A DNA stretch of 64,000 bases from Chinchilla lanigera. Its lineage: Eukaryota; Chordata; Mammalia; Rodentia; Chinchillidae. Position numbers and translations under genes: made by a program. The first letter of the stretch is position 1. Each line of letters starts with the position of its first letter. Below are positions 1 to 9,535 of the stretch, one piece after another. Below the pieces are notes generated by a model that ran no database searches, had not been told where the DNA came from, and worked only from the letters and a program-made list of their open reading frames with translations. The stretch lies in contig NW_004955481.1 in NCBI RefSeq assembly GCF_000276665.1, forward strand, positions 4,323,648 to 4,387,647, in the 5' to 3' direction.

Positions 1-150
1 CCTGGGCTACAAAGTGAGCTCAAGGCCAGCCTGAACTACATAGCGAGACCCTGTCTCAAAAAGACAAAAAAAAAAACAAAAACAAAAAGCAAGTTGAAAG
101 CTAGCCTGGACTAAATAGCCACTGTCTCAATTCCCTGCCCCATAAAAAAG
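1..150 (+). repeat. B1 SINE 3' fragments
   Basis: The window opens inside the 3' half of a B1 SINE, at the second 'ggccagcctgaactacatag' arm followed by 'ccctgtctcaaaaag' and an A-rich tail. A second, shorter B1-like piece follows at about 88-135. Both are truncated. Confidence 0.85.
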
Positions 151-159
151 ATGGAACAT

Positions 160-235
160 TTTTGTTTGCTCATGGCAGTGACCCAGTAGATGGAAAGAAA
201 TTGATAATGTAGGACAAAGGGGAGAATTTGGAGGT
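160..235 (+). repeat. Unclassified repeat, copy A
   Basis: The stretch around 'gacccagtaga' and 'aaattgataat' recurs in the same orientation near 5185-5235 with scattered mismatches. It matches none of the SINE consensus sequences in the window, so it is probably a fragment of an unrecognised interspersed repeat. The surrounding 150-555 shows no gene. Confidence 0.4.
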
Positions 236-577
236 GGAGAAAACCAACTGGCCAGTCGTCTGTCATAGGAATGGAGGATTAGTGTCCAGAGAAAATGAAT
301 GACACAAAATTGAGAGCCTAGTAAACCAAATGTGCTAGTAGTTCGCAAATGGATCCAAGATCCAGCTTTCAGCCTGCCTGCTCTGTTAATGGAAGGAACA
401 ACCTTTTTGGAACGTGGTATTTTGGATGTTCTTTGGGCATATGGGTGTGCAGAGAACATGATGCTACTAAATATGGGGGACAGCTAACAGAAAAATGTGG
501 TTCAAAAAAATACGGGTCTTTTATGATGGAAAGTTAGGTGAAATGTCATCACCACTGCAATTAGTACTTTTTCTTTG

Positions 578-668
578 CTTTTTTTCTTTTTTTCCCGGTA
601 CTGGGAATCGAACTCACAACCTTGAGCTTGCCAGGCAGGTGCTGTGCTGCTGAGCTAAATCCCCAGCC
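578..668 (-). repeat. ID-like SINE
   Basis: On the minus strand this reads as a tRNA-derived ID-like SINE, 'gggctggggatttagctcag' through the B-box-like part to 'cagtacc' and an A tail. It is flanked by the direct repeat TAGTACTTTTTCTTT, a target-site duplication, and sits in the A tail of the next B1. Confidence 0.88.
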
Positions 669-792
669 CTAGTACTTTTTCTTTTTGAGGCAGGGTCTCT
701 CTATATAGTCCAGGCTGGCCTTGAACTTGTGACCTTCCTTCCTCAGCCTTCCAAGCACTGGGACTACATATGTGTACCATCGTGCCTGGCTA
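669..792 (-). repeat. B1 SINE
   Basis: Reverse-oriented B1 from the 'tttttgaggcagggtct' A-tail side to 'catcgtgcctggc'. It lacks part of the internal duplication. Confidence 0.85.
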
Positions 793-824
793 CAACTGTA
801 ATTGGGATGTTTTGGTTTTTCTTG

Positions 825-906
825 TTTTTTTTCTGGTATCGGGAATCAAACTCACAACCTTGCTTGCCAGGCAGATGCTGTGGCGCTGAACTAAATTCCC
901 AGCCCC
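825..906 (-). repeat. ID-like SINE
   Basis: Minus-strand ID-like SINE flanked by the direct repeat TGTAATTGGGATGTTTT (797 on the left, 909 on the right), a clear target-site duplication. Confidence 0.88.
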
Positions 907-921
907 GTGTAATTGGGATGT

Positions 922-1075
922 TTTTGTTTTGTCTTTTTGAGACAGGGTCTCACTGTGCAGTTCAGGCTGGCCTTGAACTCACTTTGTAACCCAGGCTGGT
1001 CTTGAACACATGGCAATCCTCCTGCCTCAGCCTCCCGAGTGCTGGGATTACGGGAGTGTGCCACCATGCCTGGCT
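922..1075 (-). repeat. B1 SINE, full length
   Basis: Complete minus-strand B1 with both arms of the internal duplication, 'tgctgggattac' and 'ccaccatgcctggc'. ACAACTG(T/C)AATT flanks the SINE cluster. Confidence 0.9.
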
Positions 1076-1169
1076 GACAACTGCAATTAGGATGAAGGGA
1101 AATCTTTAGGTTAAATGGTAAGTATATGAAGAGTTTAATAACATAAATGTAAAATCACCAAAGAAATAT

Positions 1170-1345
1170 ATATTGTAATCCCAGCACTCTGGAAGTCTGA
1201 GTTGGGAGGAGTGCAAGTTCAAGCCCAGCCTGGGCAACTTAACAATGTAGTGCGAACCTGTCACAAAATTAAAAAAATAAAAATGTTGTGGTTGTAGTTC
1301 AATGAGAATGCCCTGGCTTCTACTGCCAGTACCACAATATAAATA
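1170..1345 (+). repeat. ID-B1 composite SINE (B4-like)
   Basis: An old B1-like half ('tgtaatcccagcactctgg', 'cagcctgggcaac') is followed directly by an ID-like half ('ttgtggttgtagttcaatgag', 'gccagtacc'). That order is the arrangement of rodent B4/ID-B1 fused SINEs. Confidence 0.7.
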
Positions 1346-1368
1346 AATAATAAAATAAAATTAAAAAG

Positions 1369-1453
1369 TGGCATGGATGTAGCTCAGTGGTAAAGTATTT
1401 GCCTAGCATATGGAAGGCCCTGGGTTCAATCCTCCAGATAGATAGATAGATAA
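1369..1453 (+). repeat. Old ID SINE with GATA tail
   Basis: Contains 'atgtagctcagtggtaaag' and 'ggccctgggttcaatcc', the older ID form. Its tail has mutated into a short (GATA)n run. Confidence 0.75.
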
Positions 1454-1520
1454 AGTGCAAAATAATCCACAATCTTTCCGGGCCCCAACTAGATAACAAT
1501 TTCTTTTCTCACATAGCACA

Positions 1521-1690
1521 ATGGCCGGGCATGGTGGTGACCACCTGTAATCCTAGCACTCTGGGAGGCTGAGGCAGGAAGATCATTGTGAGTTCAAGAC
1601 CAGCCTGGGCTACAAAGTGAGCTCAAGGCCAGCCTGAACTGCACAGTGAAACCCTGTCTCAAAAAGTCCAAATAAATAAATACATAAATA
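1521..1690 (+). repeat. B1 SINE, full length
   Basis: Runs from 'ggccgggcatggtggtgacc' to 'ctgtctcaaaaag' with an AAAT-rich tail. Both internal arms are present. Confidence 0.9.
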
Positions 1691-1832
1691 AATAACATAG
1701 CGCAAGGAAGATGGTAAAGTGAAGCAGGTGAGCTCCAGAGATTTAAGGGGAATCAGGAGGGACTTGGAAAAAACCCAAAACAAACAAACAAACAAACAAC
1801 CAGAAGGGACTTGAGGTTGTTTGTTTTTCTTC

Positions 1833-2010
1833 AGTAGGGATACTTGAACCCACGGGTTTCACATTGAGCTATATCCTCAACTCTTTTTAAATTTTGCTAT
1901 ACAGCCTGGCTAGTTACTAAATTGCCCAGGCTGGGGCTGAACTTTCAGTTCTCCTGCCTCAATCTCTTAGAGTACCAGGACTGTAGATGTGCACCACCAC
2001 ACCCAGCTGA
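1833..2010 (-). repeat. ID-B1 composite SINE (B4-like)
   Basis: The minus strand reads B1-like then ID-like. The plus strand shows 'gagctatatcctcaactc' followed by 'ctaaattgcccaggctgg' and 'caccaccacacccagc'. Confidence 0.7.
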
Positions 2011-2056
2011 ACACACAGATTTTAAAACCAGAAAGCCTGGACTTGATACTTGGCTC

Positions 2057-2090
<34 letters not shown>

Positions 2091-2212
2091 TTTGTCTTTT
2101 TGATACTGGGTCTTACTGTGCAGTTCAGGCTGGCCTTGAGCTCACTTTGTAGCCCAGGCTGGTCTCGAACTCGCAACGATCCTCCTGCCTCAGCCTCCCG
2201 AGTATTGGCTCC
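2057..2212 (-). repeat. B1 SINE with (ATT)n tail
   Basis: Minus-strand B1 truncated at its 5' end, with an expanded (ATT)n microsatellite in its tail. TTGGCTC(T/C)ATTATT flanks it as a probable target-site duplication. Confidence 0.8.
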
Positions 2213-2224
2213 ATTATTTATTGT

Positions 2225-2340
2225 ATGACTCTGGGGAAGTGACTTTTCTCAACTTCAGTTACCCATCTCTAAGGATAATGATAGTACCCTATAGGATTAT
2301 TATAATAATTTTAAAAATTGATATTTAGTAAATGCTACAT
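2225..2340 (+). repeat. MIR SINE fragment
   Basis: The order 'tgactctggggaagtgact', 'acttcagttacccatct', 'gataatgatagtacc' and 'taggattattat' follows the core and 3' part of the ancient mammalian MIR element. It is strongly diverged. Confidence 0.6.
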
Positions 2341-2960
2341 CATTGTTTGATGTTCTTATATATGTTCCCTACTGGACTGTAAATTCTACAAGGATAGGGT
2401 CTGTTATTTACCATTTATTTATTTAGGTACTTGGGATTAAATAAGGACCTTCACACTGAGCTACATTCCCAGCCCTTTTTAATGTCGAGACAGGGTCTTT
2501 TATGATCCTCTTAAATCCTTGAGTTACGCAGTCTGGGTTTGAACTTCCCATCCTCCTCCTGGACTCCTGGAGTGCTGGGATTACAGGTATATACAACTAC
2601 CCCATGTTTACTTTTTTTTCTTCAAACAATACTGGGGATGGAACCCAGTGCCTCACACATGCTACCAAATACTTTACTGCTTTTTTTTTGTTTTTTTTTT
2701 TTTGTTGTTGTTTTGTTTTGTTTCCGGTACAGGGAATTGAACTCACAACCTTGTGCTTGCCAGGCAGGCGCTGTGCCGCTGAGCTAAATCCCCAGCCCCA
2801 CCAAGTACTTTACTGCTGACTTTACTGTGGACTTTAGGGTCTGTATGTATTGTTCACAGCCCTATCAGGGTCTGTATCATATTATCCACATAAGCATCTA
2901 GAATAGTATCTGACATTGTGTAGGTATGCAGTAGATTTTTTGTTCAGTGAAATGAATAAA
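2341..2960 (+). repeat. L2-like 3' end, interrupted by SINEs
   Basis: 'ctggactgtaaattctacaag' with 'gatagggtctgttattta', and later 'agaatagtatctgac' with 'gcagtagat...gaatgaataaatgac', resemble the 3' end of ancient L2 elements. The middle is occupied by a composite SINE (2415-2610), a B4-like piece (2620-2690) and a minus-strand ID-like SINE (2700-2798). ACCAA(A/G)TACTTTACTGCT flanks the ID insertion. Confidence 0.5.
2700..2798 (-). repeat. ID-like SINE
   Basis: Minus-strand ID-like SINE inserted in an older B4-like element. The duplicated target is near 2668-2684 and 2799-2816. Confidence 0.88.
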
Positions 2961-2969
2961 TGACATCTA

Positions 2970-3142
2970 GCTGGTATGGAAGTTCATACCTGTAATCCCA
3001 GCACTGTGGGAGGCTGCAGCAAGAGCATGACAAATTCAGGGCATTTTAGTGACTAGTGAGATCCTGTCTCAACATAAAAAATGAAAAAGGGCTAAGGATG
3101 TATCTCAGTATAAAGGTCCTGGCTGGCTGGCTTGCTTGCTTG

Positions 3143-3185
<43 letters not shown>

Positions 3186-3187
3186 TG
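2970..3187 (+). repeat. ID-B1 composite SINE and (CTTT)n
   Basis: 'cctgtaatcccagcactgtgg' then 'gggctaaggatgtatctcag' form a plus-strand composite up to about 3123. A GCTT and then CTTT microsatellite fills 3124-3187. Confidence 0.75.
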
Positions 3188-3478
3188 TCCTTTTTCAGAC
3201 AGTCTCACTATGCAGTTCAGACTGGCTTTGAGCTCACTTTGTAGCTCCAGCTGGTCTCAAACTTGAAATGACCCAGCACTTGGGAGGCTGAGGCAGGAGG
3301 ATCGTTGTGAGTGCGAGACCAGCCTGGGCTACACAGTGAGCTCAAGGCCAGTGTGAACTGCCTTGAGAGACCCTGTCTCAAAAAGACAAAAAAGAAAATA
3401 AAACAAACTTGAGATGATCCTCCTGCTTCAACCTCCCTGAGTGCTGGGATTATAGGCATGTGCCACCACACCCAGCCA
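3188..3478 (-). repeat. B1 SINE with a nested opposite B1
   Basis: A minus-strand B1 begins at 3188 and stops at 'ctcaaacttgaaatgac'. A plus-strand B1 occupies about 3271-3400. The first element resumes at 'acttgagatgatcctcctgc' and ends with 'ccaccacacccagcc'. The repeated ACTTGA(A/G)ATGA marks the insertion point. Confidence 0.85.
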
Positions 3479-3861
3479 AAGGCTCTGATTTCAATCCAAA
3501 GTACTACAAAATAAATTTTAAAAATAATAAAACGTAAATAAATAAAAATACAAAATAAATGACATCTTTCTCTGGATTTGCTCTTCATTTATAATACCAA
3601 CATAGCTGTAAGAACTCCAGATATTATATCTCCTCACATACAAATTCAGTGGGAAAGAATAAAAGAGTTTCCCAGCAGCAAAAAGGTTCACAGAAGCAAG
3701 AAGAAAATTCCTGTGCCTTTTTGTGTCTGACTGAATCACATATCTATCCCTGAGGCAATTATTGTGGTTTAGGGAATGTTATGTGCCAATTGACTTAAGT
3801 TTGGGTACATGTTTCATGGCTAGAATGAGCCTCTTCCAAACCACACAGTCTGAAAATGGAG
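3479..3861. other. Interval without recognised feature
   Basis: Apart from a possible ID tail fragment at 3480-3510, I see no recognisable repeat, exon or RNA gene here. Confidence 0.5.
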
Positions 3862-4571
3862 CCGGGCTGAGCATGGTGGCACATACCTGTGACCCCAGTA
3901 CTCAGGAGGCTGAGGCAGGAGGATTGTTAAGAGTTTGAGGCCAGCCTGGGATACATAGTGAGTTCAAGGCCAGTCTGAACTACATACAAGACTGAGACTG
4001 TCTCAAAAAACACCAACAAAACAAAAATAAAAACAAAAAAGAAATGAAAAAGAATAAGGAAACAACAACAAAAAATGGAGTTAGGTAGTTCTCTGAATGA
4101 CTATTACTGAACATAGTAAATGAATACATAGCAAGAAAAAAATTCATGCTCAGTCTAGTGTTGCATGCCTATAATCCCACCACTTAGGAGGCTGAGGCAG
4201 GAGGATTGCTGAAAGTTGCAGCCAGCCTGTACTACATAGTGAGGCCCTGTCTCAAAAAACCAAAAATAAATAAATAAATACATAAATTTTAGCTGGGCTT
4301 GGTAGCACATTCTTGTAATCCTAGCATTTGGGAGGCTGAGGCAGAAAGATCGCCATGAGTTCAAGGCCAATGTGGGCTACATAGTGAGATCCTATCTCCA
4401 AAAAACCAAAAAAAAAAAATTTAAAATTTAGCCAAGCCAGGTGTGTGGTGCACACCTGTTATCCCAGCACTTGGGAGGCTAACGCAGGAGGATCATTGCA
4501 AGTTAGAGGCCAGACTGGACTACAAAGTGAGCTCAAGGTCAGCCTGAACTGCATAGTGAGACCCTGTCTCA

Positions 4572-4602
<31 letters not shown>

Positions 4603-4960
4603 CAAAACAAAACAAAAAAATCTAACCAGGTGTGGTGCTGCATACCTATAATCTCAGCATTTGGGAGTCTGAAGCAGGAGAATTGACACAAGTTTGAGGC
4701 CAGCCTGGGCTACACAGTGAGTTCAAGGCCAGTCTGAACTACATAGCAAGACCTTGTCTCAACAAAACAAAACAAAACAAAACAAATAAAAAATTTAATG
4801 AAGAAATTCAAGTAGTGAGCTGGGTGTGATGGTGCACACATGCCATCCCAACACTTGGGATACCGAAGTAGGTGGACCTTGAGTTTGGGGCAGATTAAAC
4901 TACCTTAAACTGCCCTTAAATTACCTCAAAACAAAACAAAACAAAACAAAAGCAAGAACA
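3862..4960 (+). repeat. Row of six plus-strand B1 SINEs
   Basis: Separate B1 copies start near 3862, 4146, 4289, 4429, 4625 and 4818, all in the plus orientation. Several abut A tail to head. The tails carry (AAAT)n and (AAAAC)n expansions. The last copy is badly diverged. Confidence 0.85.
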
Positions 4961-5029
4961 AAAAACAGAAGTAGAAAAAAAATCTAAACCAGATAAATAA
5001 ATTTAAATAGGGAAATCTTCCAGGGGATC

Positions 5030-5102
5030 CAGAATTTTTTTTTTTTTTTTTTTTTTTTGGTACTGGGAATTGAACTCAGGACCTTGCGCTTGCCAGGCAG
5101 GT
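5030..5102 (-). repeat. 5'-truncated ID-like SINE
   Basis: A long T run, then 'ggtactgggaattgaactcag' and 'gcttgccaggcaggt', then an abrupt stop. The A-box half is missing. Confidence 0.8.
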
Positions 5103-5164
5103 TTGCCAGAATGGTTTAAATATAGGAAAATATGCTGTGATAAAATAGACTCCAGCAGGCCTTC

Positions 5165-5300
5165 CCAGGAGACTGCATGTTGCTCTGACCCAGTAGACAG
5201 GGAAAAATTGATAATATAGGATGGAAAGGAGAGAAGGAAGGCATAATTCCCAGAAACTTCAAGGCCAGCTCAGGCCATTCATCAAAACTGTCAATATTAA
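5165..5300 (+). repeat. Unclassified repeat, copy B
   Basis: Shares 'gacccagtaga', 'aaattgataat' and 'tagga' in order with copy A near 165-235. The rest of 5103-5400 shows no known element and no gene. Confidence 0.4.
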
Positions 5301-5404
5301 TTGTCCTCTTTCCTGGCTCTATACTTCCCTTGTGATGCCAAATATGTTCACTTTCCAAGGGGTAATATTTTTGGAATTAATGCCAGCTCTTCAAAATCAG
5401 GAGC

Positions 5405-5625
5405 TAACCCTGGTGTGGTGGTGCATACCCCAGCACTCAGGAGGCTGAGGCAGGAGGATTCTTGCTAGTTCAAGGCCAGCTTGGGCTATATAGTGAGTTC
5501 AAAGCTAGCCTGAACTACAGAGTGAGACCTGTCTCAAACTAAATCAAACAAACCAAACTAAACAGAACTGAACTGAACCGAACTGAACCAAACCAAATCA
5601 AACTACACAATGTCAGGAGCTAGCC
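5405..5625 (+). repeat. B1 SINE with (AACTG)n-like tail
   Basis: Plus-strand B1 ending in 'acctgtctcaaactaaatc', then a degenerate run of AACCA and AACTG units. CAGGAGCTA occurs at both ends, a possible target-site duplication. Confidence 0.8.
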
Positions 5626-5714
5626 TCTGGGACTGATCCTAGAGCCTACCCCCAGGATGTCCTGCCTGCTGCCGATCACCCTGATCTGTCAGCTGTATTT
5701 TGTTTTGTTTTGTT

Positions 5715-5833
5715 TTTTTGAGAAAGGGTCTTGATATGTAGTTTAGGCTGTCTTTGAACTTGTGACGATTGTCCTGCCTCAGACTCTGGAGTACTAGGAT
5801 TACAGGCATGTACCACCACACCCAGGCTCTGTC
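5715..5833 (-). repeat. B1 SINE
   Basis: Minus-strand B1 from 'tttttgagaaagggtctt' to 'accaccacacccagg'. CTGTCA(G/A)CTGTA flanks it. Confidence 0.82.
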
Positions 5834-5835
5834 AA

Positions 5836-5848
5836 CTGTAATTTCTTT
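5836..5848. repeat. Target-site duplication, 3' copy, composite retroelement 1
   Basis: CTGTAATTTCTTT here is repeated exactly at 7036-7048. The two copies bracket the element precisely, with the T run (the A tail on the minus strand) next to this copy. Confidence 0.85.
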
Positions 5849-7035
5849 TTTTTTTTAATTTTTATTTTAAAGAGTAAAAGGAGGATAACATAATAATAGG
5901 GGGGCTTACCAAATTACAGACGAAGTGGTAGGAAATTATCAATGGTTATTGTTTTACATATTGTTATCTACAAGATAGTTTCTCAGGAAAACAAATACAC
6001 AAATAATAGTGAGTTACAGATAAAAGAGGTAGGAGATTATCAATAGTTGTTGTACTATACTTTGGTATCTTCAAAGAGGCTTCTAAAGAAAATAAATAGA
6101 GCTATACATGAGTGACCTATTGAATAATCATTAGCTATTCTCAATGGTTGTAAGAAACACATAATAATAAACATGCATCCATTTATGAAATAGGACAGGA
6201 ACAATACAAACATTACAGAGTTATGGATAGATTAGTAGGAAAATATCAATGGCTGCTGTAATACATGGTGGTATCTTCAAAGTCGTTTCTCAGGAAGACA
6301 GAGATATGCAAGAAGGATCTAACAAGTAGTTACAGCCTAAGGGTTGTCAAAAATCAAGTGAGCCGTCTGGGGCAAAAGCCATTTTTTGCAGCGTTTTCTC
6401 TCTAGCCTCCCATCGCATTGGGACCCCGCAAACAGTTAGTGTCCTCTCCCCAACTGTCAGCACAGGCAGCAGGAATCCTGTTGCAGACTTCTCCGGAGCT
6501 CCACCACAGCCTGTACTGTCAGGGGAAGAATGGCTTCCAGGGAGTCTCCACAGGTATTGTGCAAGGTCCTCCTGGTTTGCAACTTCCAAACGGCTCTCAT
6601 GACCCCAGTCCACAGGACCTCTGACTCCTCTGGGTTAGTCTGCATTCTCATGTTCTCCGAGTCCTTGTTCAGCAGCTGCTCCTCCGCTGACTCTGGACCT
6701 TTCTGGTTCTCAATGGCAGGAGCAAGAGTGGCCCGTTGTATAGCATGTATTCCCAGGGGTTTCTCCATGTTTGAATGATTTACACACGTTCGTGGGTGGG
6801 CATCTGCAGCCAGTGCATGGTGGGCCAATTGTGTCATTGTTTCTCTGTGTCATGGTTGTTCTCAATTGAGCGGCAGCGGCCAGCTTGAGGGCCAGCGTGC
6901 AACAGCACTCGCCACCGTATGGCTCCCCCTGTGCCAGGGGTCCTCCCTCTGGGGGCCTATGAGGCAGGAAGCAAGCCTGCTGGAAGACCGTTGGTCCCTG
7001 CCTGTGGCTCCCTGTGTGCCTGGGCCCCTCCTTCC
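5849..7035 (-). mobile_element. Composite retroelement, copy 1 (internally deleted)
   Basis: Read on the minus strand, the order is as follows. A GC-rich 5' part (about 7035-6850) has two units about 86 bp apart. A reading-frame region follows (about 6840-6360). After a junction near 6350 comes an AT-rich part (6345-5870) of degenerate repeats, ending in AATAAA and an A-rich tail. Exact 13-bp direct repeats flank it. It aligns along its length with copy 2 (60040-61840) but lacks about 540 bp of gag-protease sequence. No LTR is seen. Tail plus TSD indicates L1-type target-primed reverse transcription. I do not recognise the family. Confidence 0.8.
6457..6837 (-). pseudogene. Broken reading frame inside composite retroelement 1
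   Basis: An open frame of 126 codons on the minus strand. Its 'MEKPLGIHA' to 'NPEESEVLWTG' part is matched by copy 2 near 60367-60530, where a stop follows 'EESEV'. This part has no domain I recognise. The downstream KLQKMAFAPDG stretch is seen in other frames of both copies and resembles the end of a class I retroviral capsid domain. It is not an intact protein. Confidence 0.5.
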
Positions 7036-7048
7036 CTGTAATTTCTTT
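7036..7048. repeat. Target-site duplication, 5' copy, composite retroelement 1
   Basis: Exact second copy of CTGTAATTTCTTT. On the minus strand it directly precedes the GC-rich 5' end of the element. Confidence 0.85.
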
Positions 7049-7207
7049 AGTGGTAATTTAATTAAGTGTAATTTTCTTTGTCATAGTAGGAACTGAATTC
7101 AGAGGTCACTGAGTCAGTCTCTCTCTCTCTCTCTCTTCTTTAGTGGTAATTTAATTAAGTGTAATTTTCTTTGTCATAGTAGGAACTGAATTCAGAGGTC
7201 ACTGAGT

Positions 7208-7265
<58 letters not shown>
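7045..7265. repeat. 93-bp tandem duplication with (CT)n
   Basis: The block from 'ctttagtggtaatttaatt' to 'gagtcagtctctct' occurs twice, starting at 7045 and 7138, a period of 93 bp with virtually no differences. Each unit ends in (CT)n, and the second run expands to about 7265. The first unit overlaps the end of the retroelement's TSD. Confidence 0.85.
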
Positions 7266-7270
<5 letters not shown>

Positions 7271-7412
7271 GTCTTTTTGAAATAGGATATTGCTATGCAG
7301 TTCAGGCTGGACTTGAGCTCACTTTGTAGCCCAGGCTGGAATCGAAATGGCAATTATCCTCCTCCCTCAGCCTCCTAAGTGCTGGGATTACAGGTGTATG
7401 CCATGATGCTCA
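7266..7412 (-). repeat. B1 SINE
   Basis: Minus-strand B1 from 'tttgtctttttgaaatagg' to 'gtatgccatgatgctcagc'. Confidence 0.85.
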
Positions 7413-7413
7413 G

Positions 7414-7472
<59 letters not shown>

Positions 7473-7592
7473 TCCTTCTTTCCTTCTTTCCTTCTTTCCT
7501 TCTTTCCTTCTTTCCTTCTTTCCTTCTTTCCTTCTTTCCTTCTTTCCTTCCTTCCTTCCTTCCTTCCTTCCTTCCTTCCTTCCTTCCTTCCT
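7413..7592. repeat. (CTTT)n / (CCTT)n microsatellite
   Basis: Pure CTTT units, then alternating CTTT and CCTT units, then pure CCTT units. The open frames across it encode only simple Ser/Phe/Leu or Lys/Glu/Arg repeats. Confidence 0.95.
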
Positions 7593-7596
7593 TCTT

Positions 7597-7866
7597 TTCT
7601 TTTTGTACTGGGGATTGAACCTAGGGCCTTCATGCTGTACTATATCCCCAGCTCTTCTTTATTTTTTGTTTTTTTGAGACAGTCTTGCTATGTAGTCCAG
7701 GTTACCTTTGAATGCAGTGAAACACCTTCAGCCCCACCATGCCTGGCTTTTATATTTTACTTAAAGACAGGGTCTCACTAAATTGCTCAGAATGCATTTG
7801 CATTTGTGCTCCTGCCTCAGCCACCCAGAGTGCTGGGATTATAGGCATGCACCACCATGCCTGGCT
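7597..7866 (-). repeat. ID-B1 composite SINEs
   Basis: 'gtactggggattgaacctagg' and 'actatatccccagctc' precede a degraded B1 half. A second B1-like half covers about 7750-7866 and ends in 'caccaccatgcctggc'. Confidence 0.7.
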
Positions 7867-7950
7867 AGATTTGATTTTCTAGGGACTGGATTAGATACTA
7901 ATTTGTACACTATTTCTCTAGTGCAGCATATAGCTCTGTACTTAAAAGTT

Positions 7951-8095
7951 GAGCTGGGCATGATGGCACATGCCTGTAATCTCAGCACTTGAGAGGTTGA
8001 GACAGGAGGATCTCTGAGAGTTTGAAGCCAGCCTGGGCTATATAGCATAGCAATACCCTATCTCAAAACAAAAAACAAAACAAACAAATGAAAAA
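7951..8095 (+). repeat. B1 SINE
   Basis: Plus-strand B1, 'gagctgggcatgatggcac' to 'cctatctcaaaac'. It appears to lack one internal arm. Confidence 0.82.
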
Positions 8096-8235
8096 AAAAT
8101 CTGATGAGAGGAAAGTCTTCAGGTTCTCTAGTGCTTCTCTGAGAATAAGACAGGGAGGAATCCTGTTCTCTTTGTGACCTAAGAATCCCATTATAGAGAG
8201 TTACATGTATCTTTCTACTTCTTTTTACAGAACAA

Positions 8236-8370
8236 GTGAGCTGTGTGTGGCAGCATAGGCCTGTTATCCCAGCACTCTGGAGGCTGTGGCAGGAGGCTTG
8301 CTGTGTGTTTGAGATCAAACTGGGCTACATATGGAGACTCTGTCTCAAAACAAAACAAAAAAAGGAACGG
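8236..8370 (+). repeat. B1 SINE
   Basis: Plus-strand B1, 'gagctgtgtgtggcagcat' to 'ctctgtctcaaaac'. Confidence 0.8.
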
Positions 8371-8444
8371 TAAGTGATATTAGTTACAACTAGGCTTTAC
8401 TGCCTCTAGTACTTCTGTGACATTCTATTTTCAGTATTCCCAAC

Positions 8445-8605
8445 TTTTTTTTTTTTTTTGTCTTTTTGAGACAGGGTCTCCCTGTGCAGTTCAGGCATGC
8501 CTTGAGCTCACTTTGTAGCCCAGGCTTGTTTCAAACTCACAAAAATCCTCCTGCCTCAGCCTCCTGAGTCCTGAGATTACAGGGGTGTGCCACCATACCT
8601 GGCCT
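8445..8605 (-). repeat. B1 SINE, full length
   Basis: Minus-strand B1 with T run and both arms. CCCAACTTT(C/T)TTTTT is duplicated on each side. Confidence 0.88.
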
Positions 8606-8985
8606 CCCAACTTTCTTTTTAATTTTAATTTTCTTTTCTTTTTCATTAATTAAGTTTATTGGTACATTTTAAGTATAGATAATCAACTTCTATTCTACAG
8701 CCAAGTCTTGCTTATTTCTAAAATGGAGAAAATGTTCCTTAACCTTTAAGAGTTCAAGTATTCATATAAATCCTGGAATCAGACGTAGTTTTTGCTTTCC
8801 TTAGAAATTTCCCTAGAAGTACAGTTACTGTCCTTCACAGAAAGAATGAAATTCCCCCTTTCTCTCTTCTTCCACAGTGTTCTTTGCCTGACATTATATC
8901 TTGGTCCCTTTCTGCCCAAACTTTGTAGAGGACAGGAAGTGAGGGCCAGAGGTGTACTGAGAAAAAGAGTCTCAGTGAGAAGGAG
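8606..8985. other. Unique-looking interval
   Basis: AT-rich sequence without a recognised repeat. Short open frames on both strands (8779-9099 and 8792-9022) run into the adjacent B1, so I do not call a gene. Confidence 0.5.
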
Positions 8986-9108
8986 TTTTTTTATTTGTTT
9001 GAGACAGAATCTTGCTTTGTAGCTCAGACTGACCTCGAACTCATGGGATCCCAGGCGCTCAGCCTCCCCAGTGCTAGGATTAAGGGTATGTACCTCCACT
9101 CCTGGCAG
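8986..9108 (-). repeat. B1 SINE, shortened
   Basis: Minus-strand B1, 'gtttgagacagaatcttgc' to 'cctccactcctggc'. AGGAGTTT flanks it. Confidence 0.78.
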
Positions 9109-9195
9109 GAGGAGTTTAATTATATACTGTCTCTTCCCTTTGCTTAAAGTACATTGCCTGTCACTTTTAAGTCTGTACTGTTGAATTCCCAGGAC

Positions 9196-9306
9196 TCTAT
9201 TTATTTATTTATTTATTTATTTATTTTTTCCAGTACCGGGAATTGTACTCACGACCTCACACTTGCCAGGCAGGCGCTGTGCCGCTGAACTAAATCCCCA
9301 GCCCCA
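9196..9306 (-). repeat. ID-like SINE with (ATTT)n tail
   Basis: Minus-strand ID-like SINE whose A tail became an (ATTT)n run at 9198-9226. CCAGGACTC is duplicated at both sides. Confidence 0.88.
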
Positions 9307-9427
9307 CCAGGACTCAATTTAGCCTACTCTCTTGTTTGGCTATGCCAAAGTAAGAGAATGGTCTAAAGGCTGCTAGCTTCATCTCACTGATTTGCATTTA
9401 ACAGTTTGTAAAAGTTCCAAGCTTCAG

Positions 9428-9535
9428 GGCTGGGGATTTAGCTTAGCGGCACAGTGCCTGCCTGGCAAGCACCAGGTCGTGAGTTCGATTCCCAGTACTG
9501 GTCAAAAGCCAAAAAAAAAATAAAAAAATAAAAAT
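9428..9535 (+). repeat. ID-like SINE
   Basis: Plus-strand copy, 'gggctggggatttagcttag' to 'cagtactgg', with an AT-rich tail. TTCCA(A/G)GCTT flanks it. Confidence 0.85.

Noticed and set aside
4575..4620. CRISPR-like regular repeats
   Set aside because: These are AAAAC-type tail microsatellites of SINEs. Repeat and spacer structure is absent, and the genome is mammalian.
7388..7633. Lys/Glu/Arg or Ser/Phe repeat proteins over microsatellites (also 20313-20649 and 43217-43512)
   Set aside because: They are direct translations of CTTT, CCTT or GGAA repeats and carry no other coding signal.
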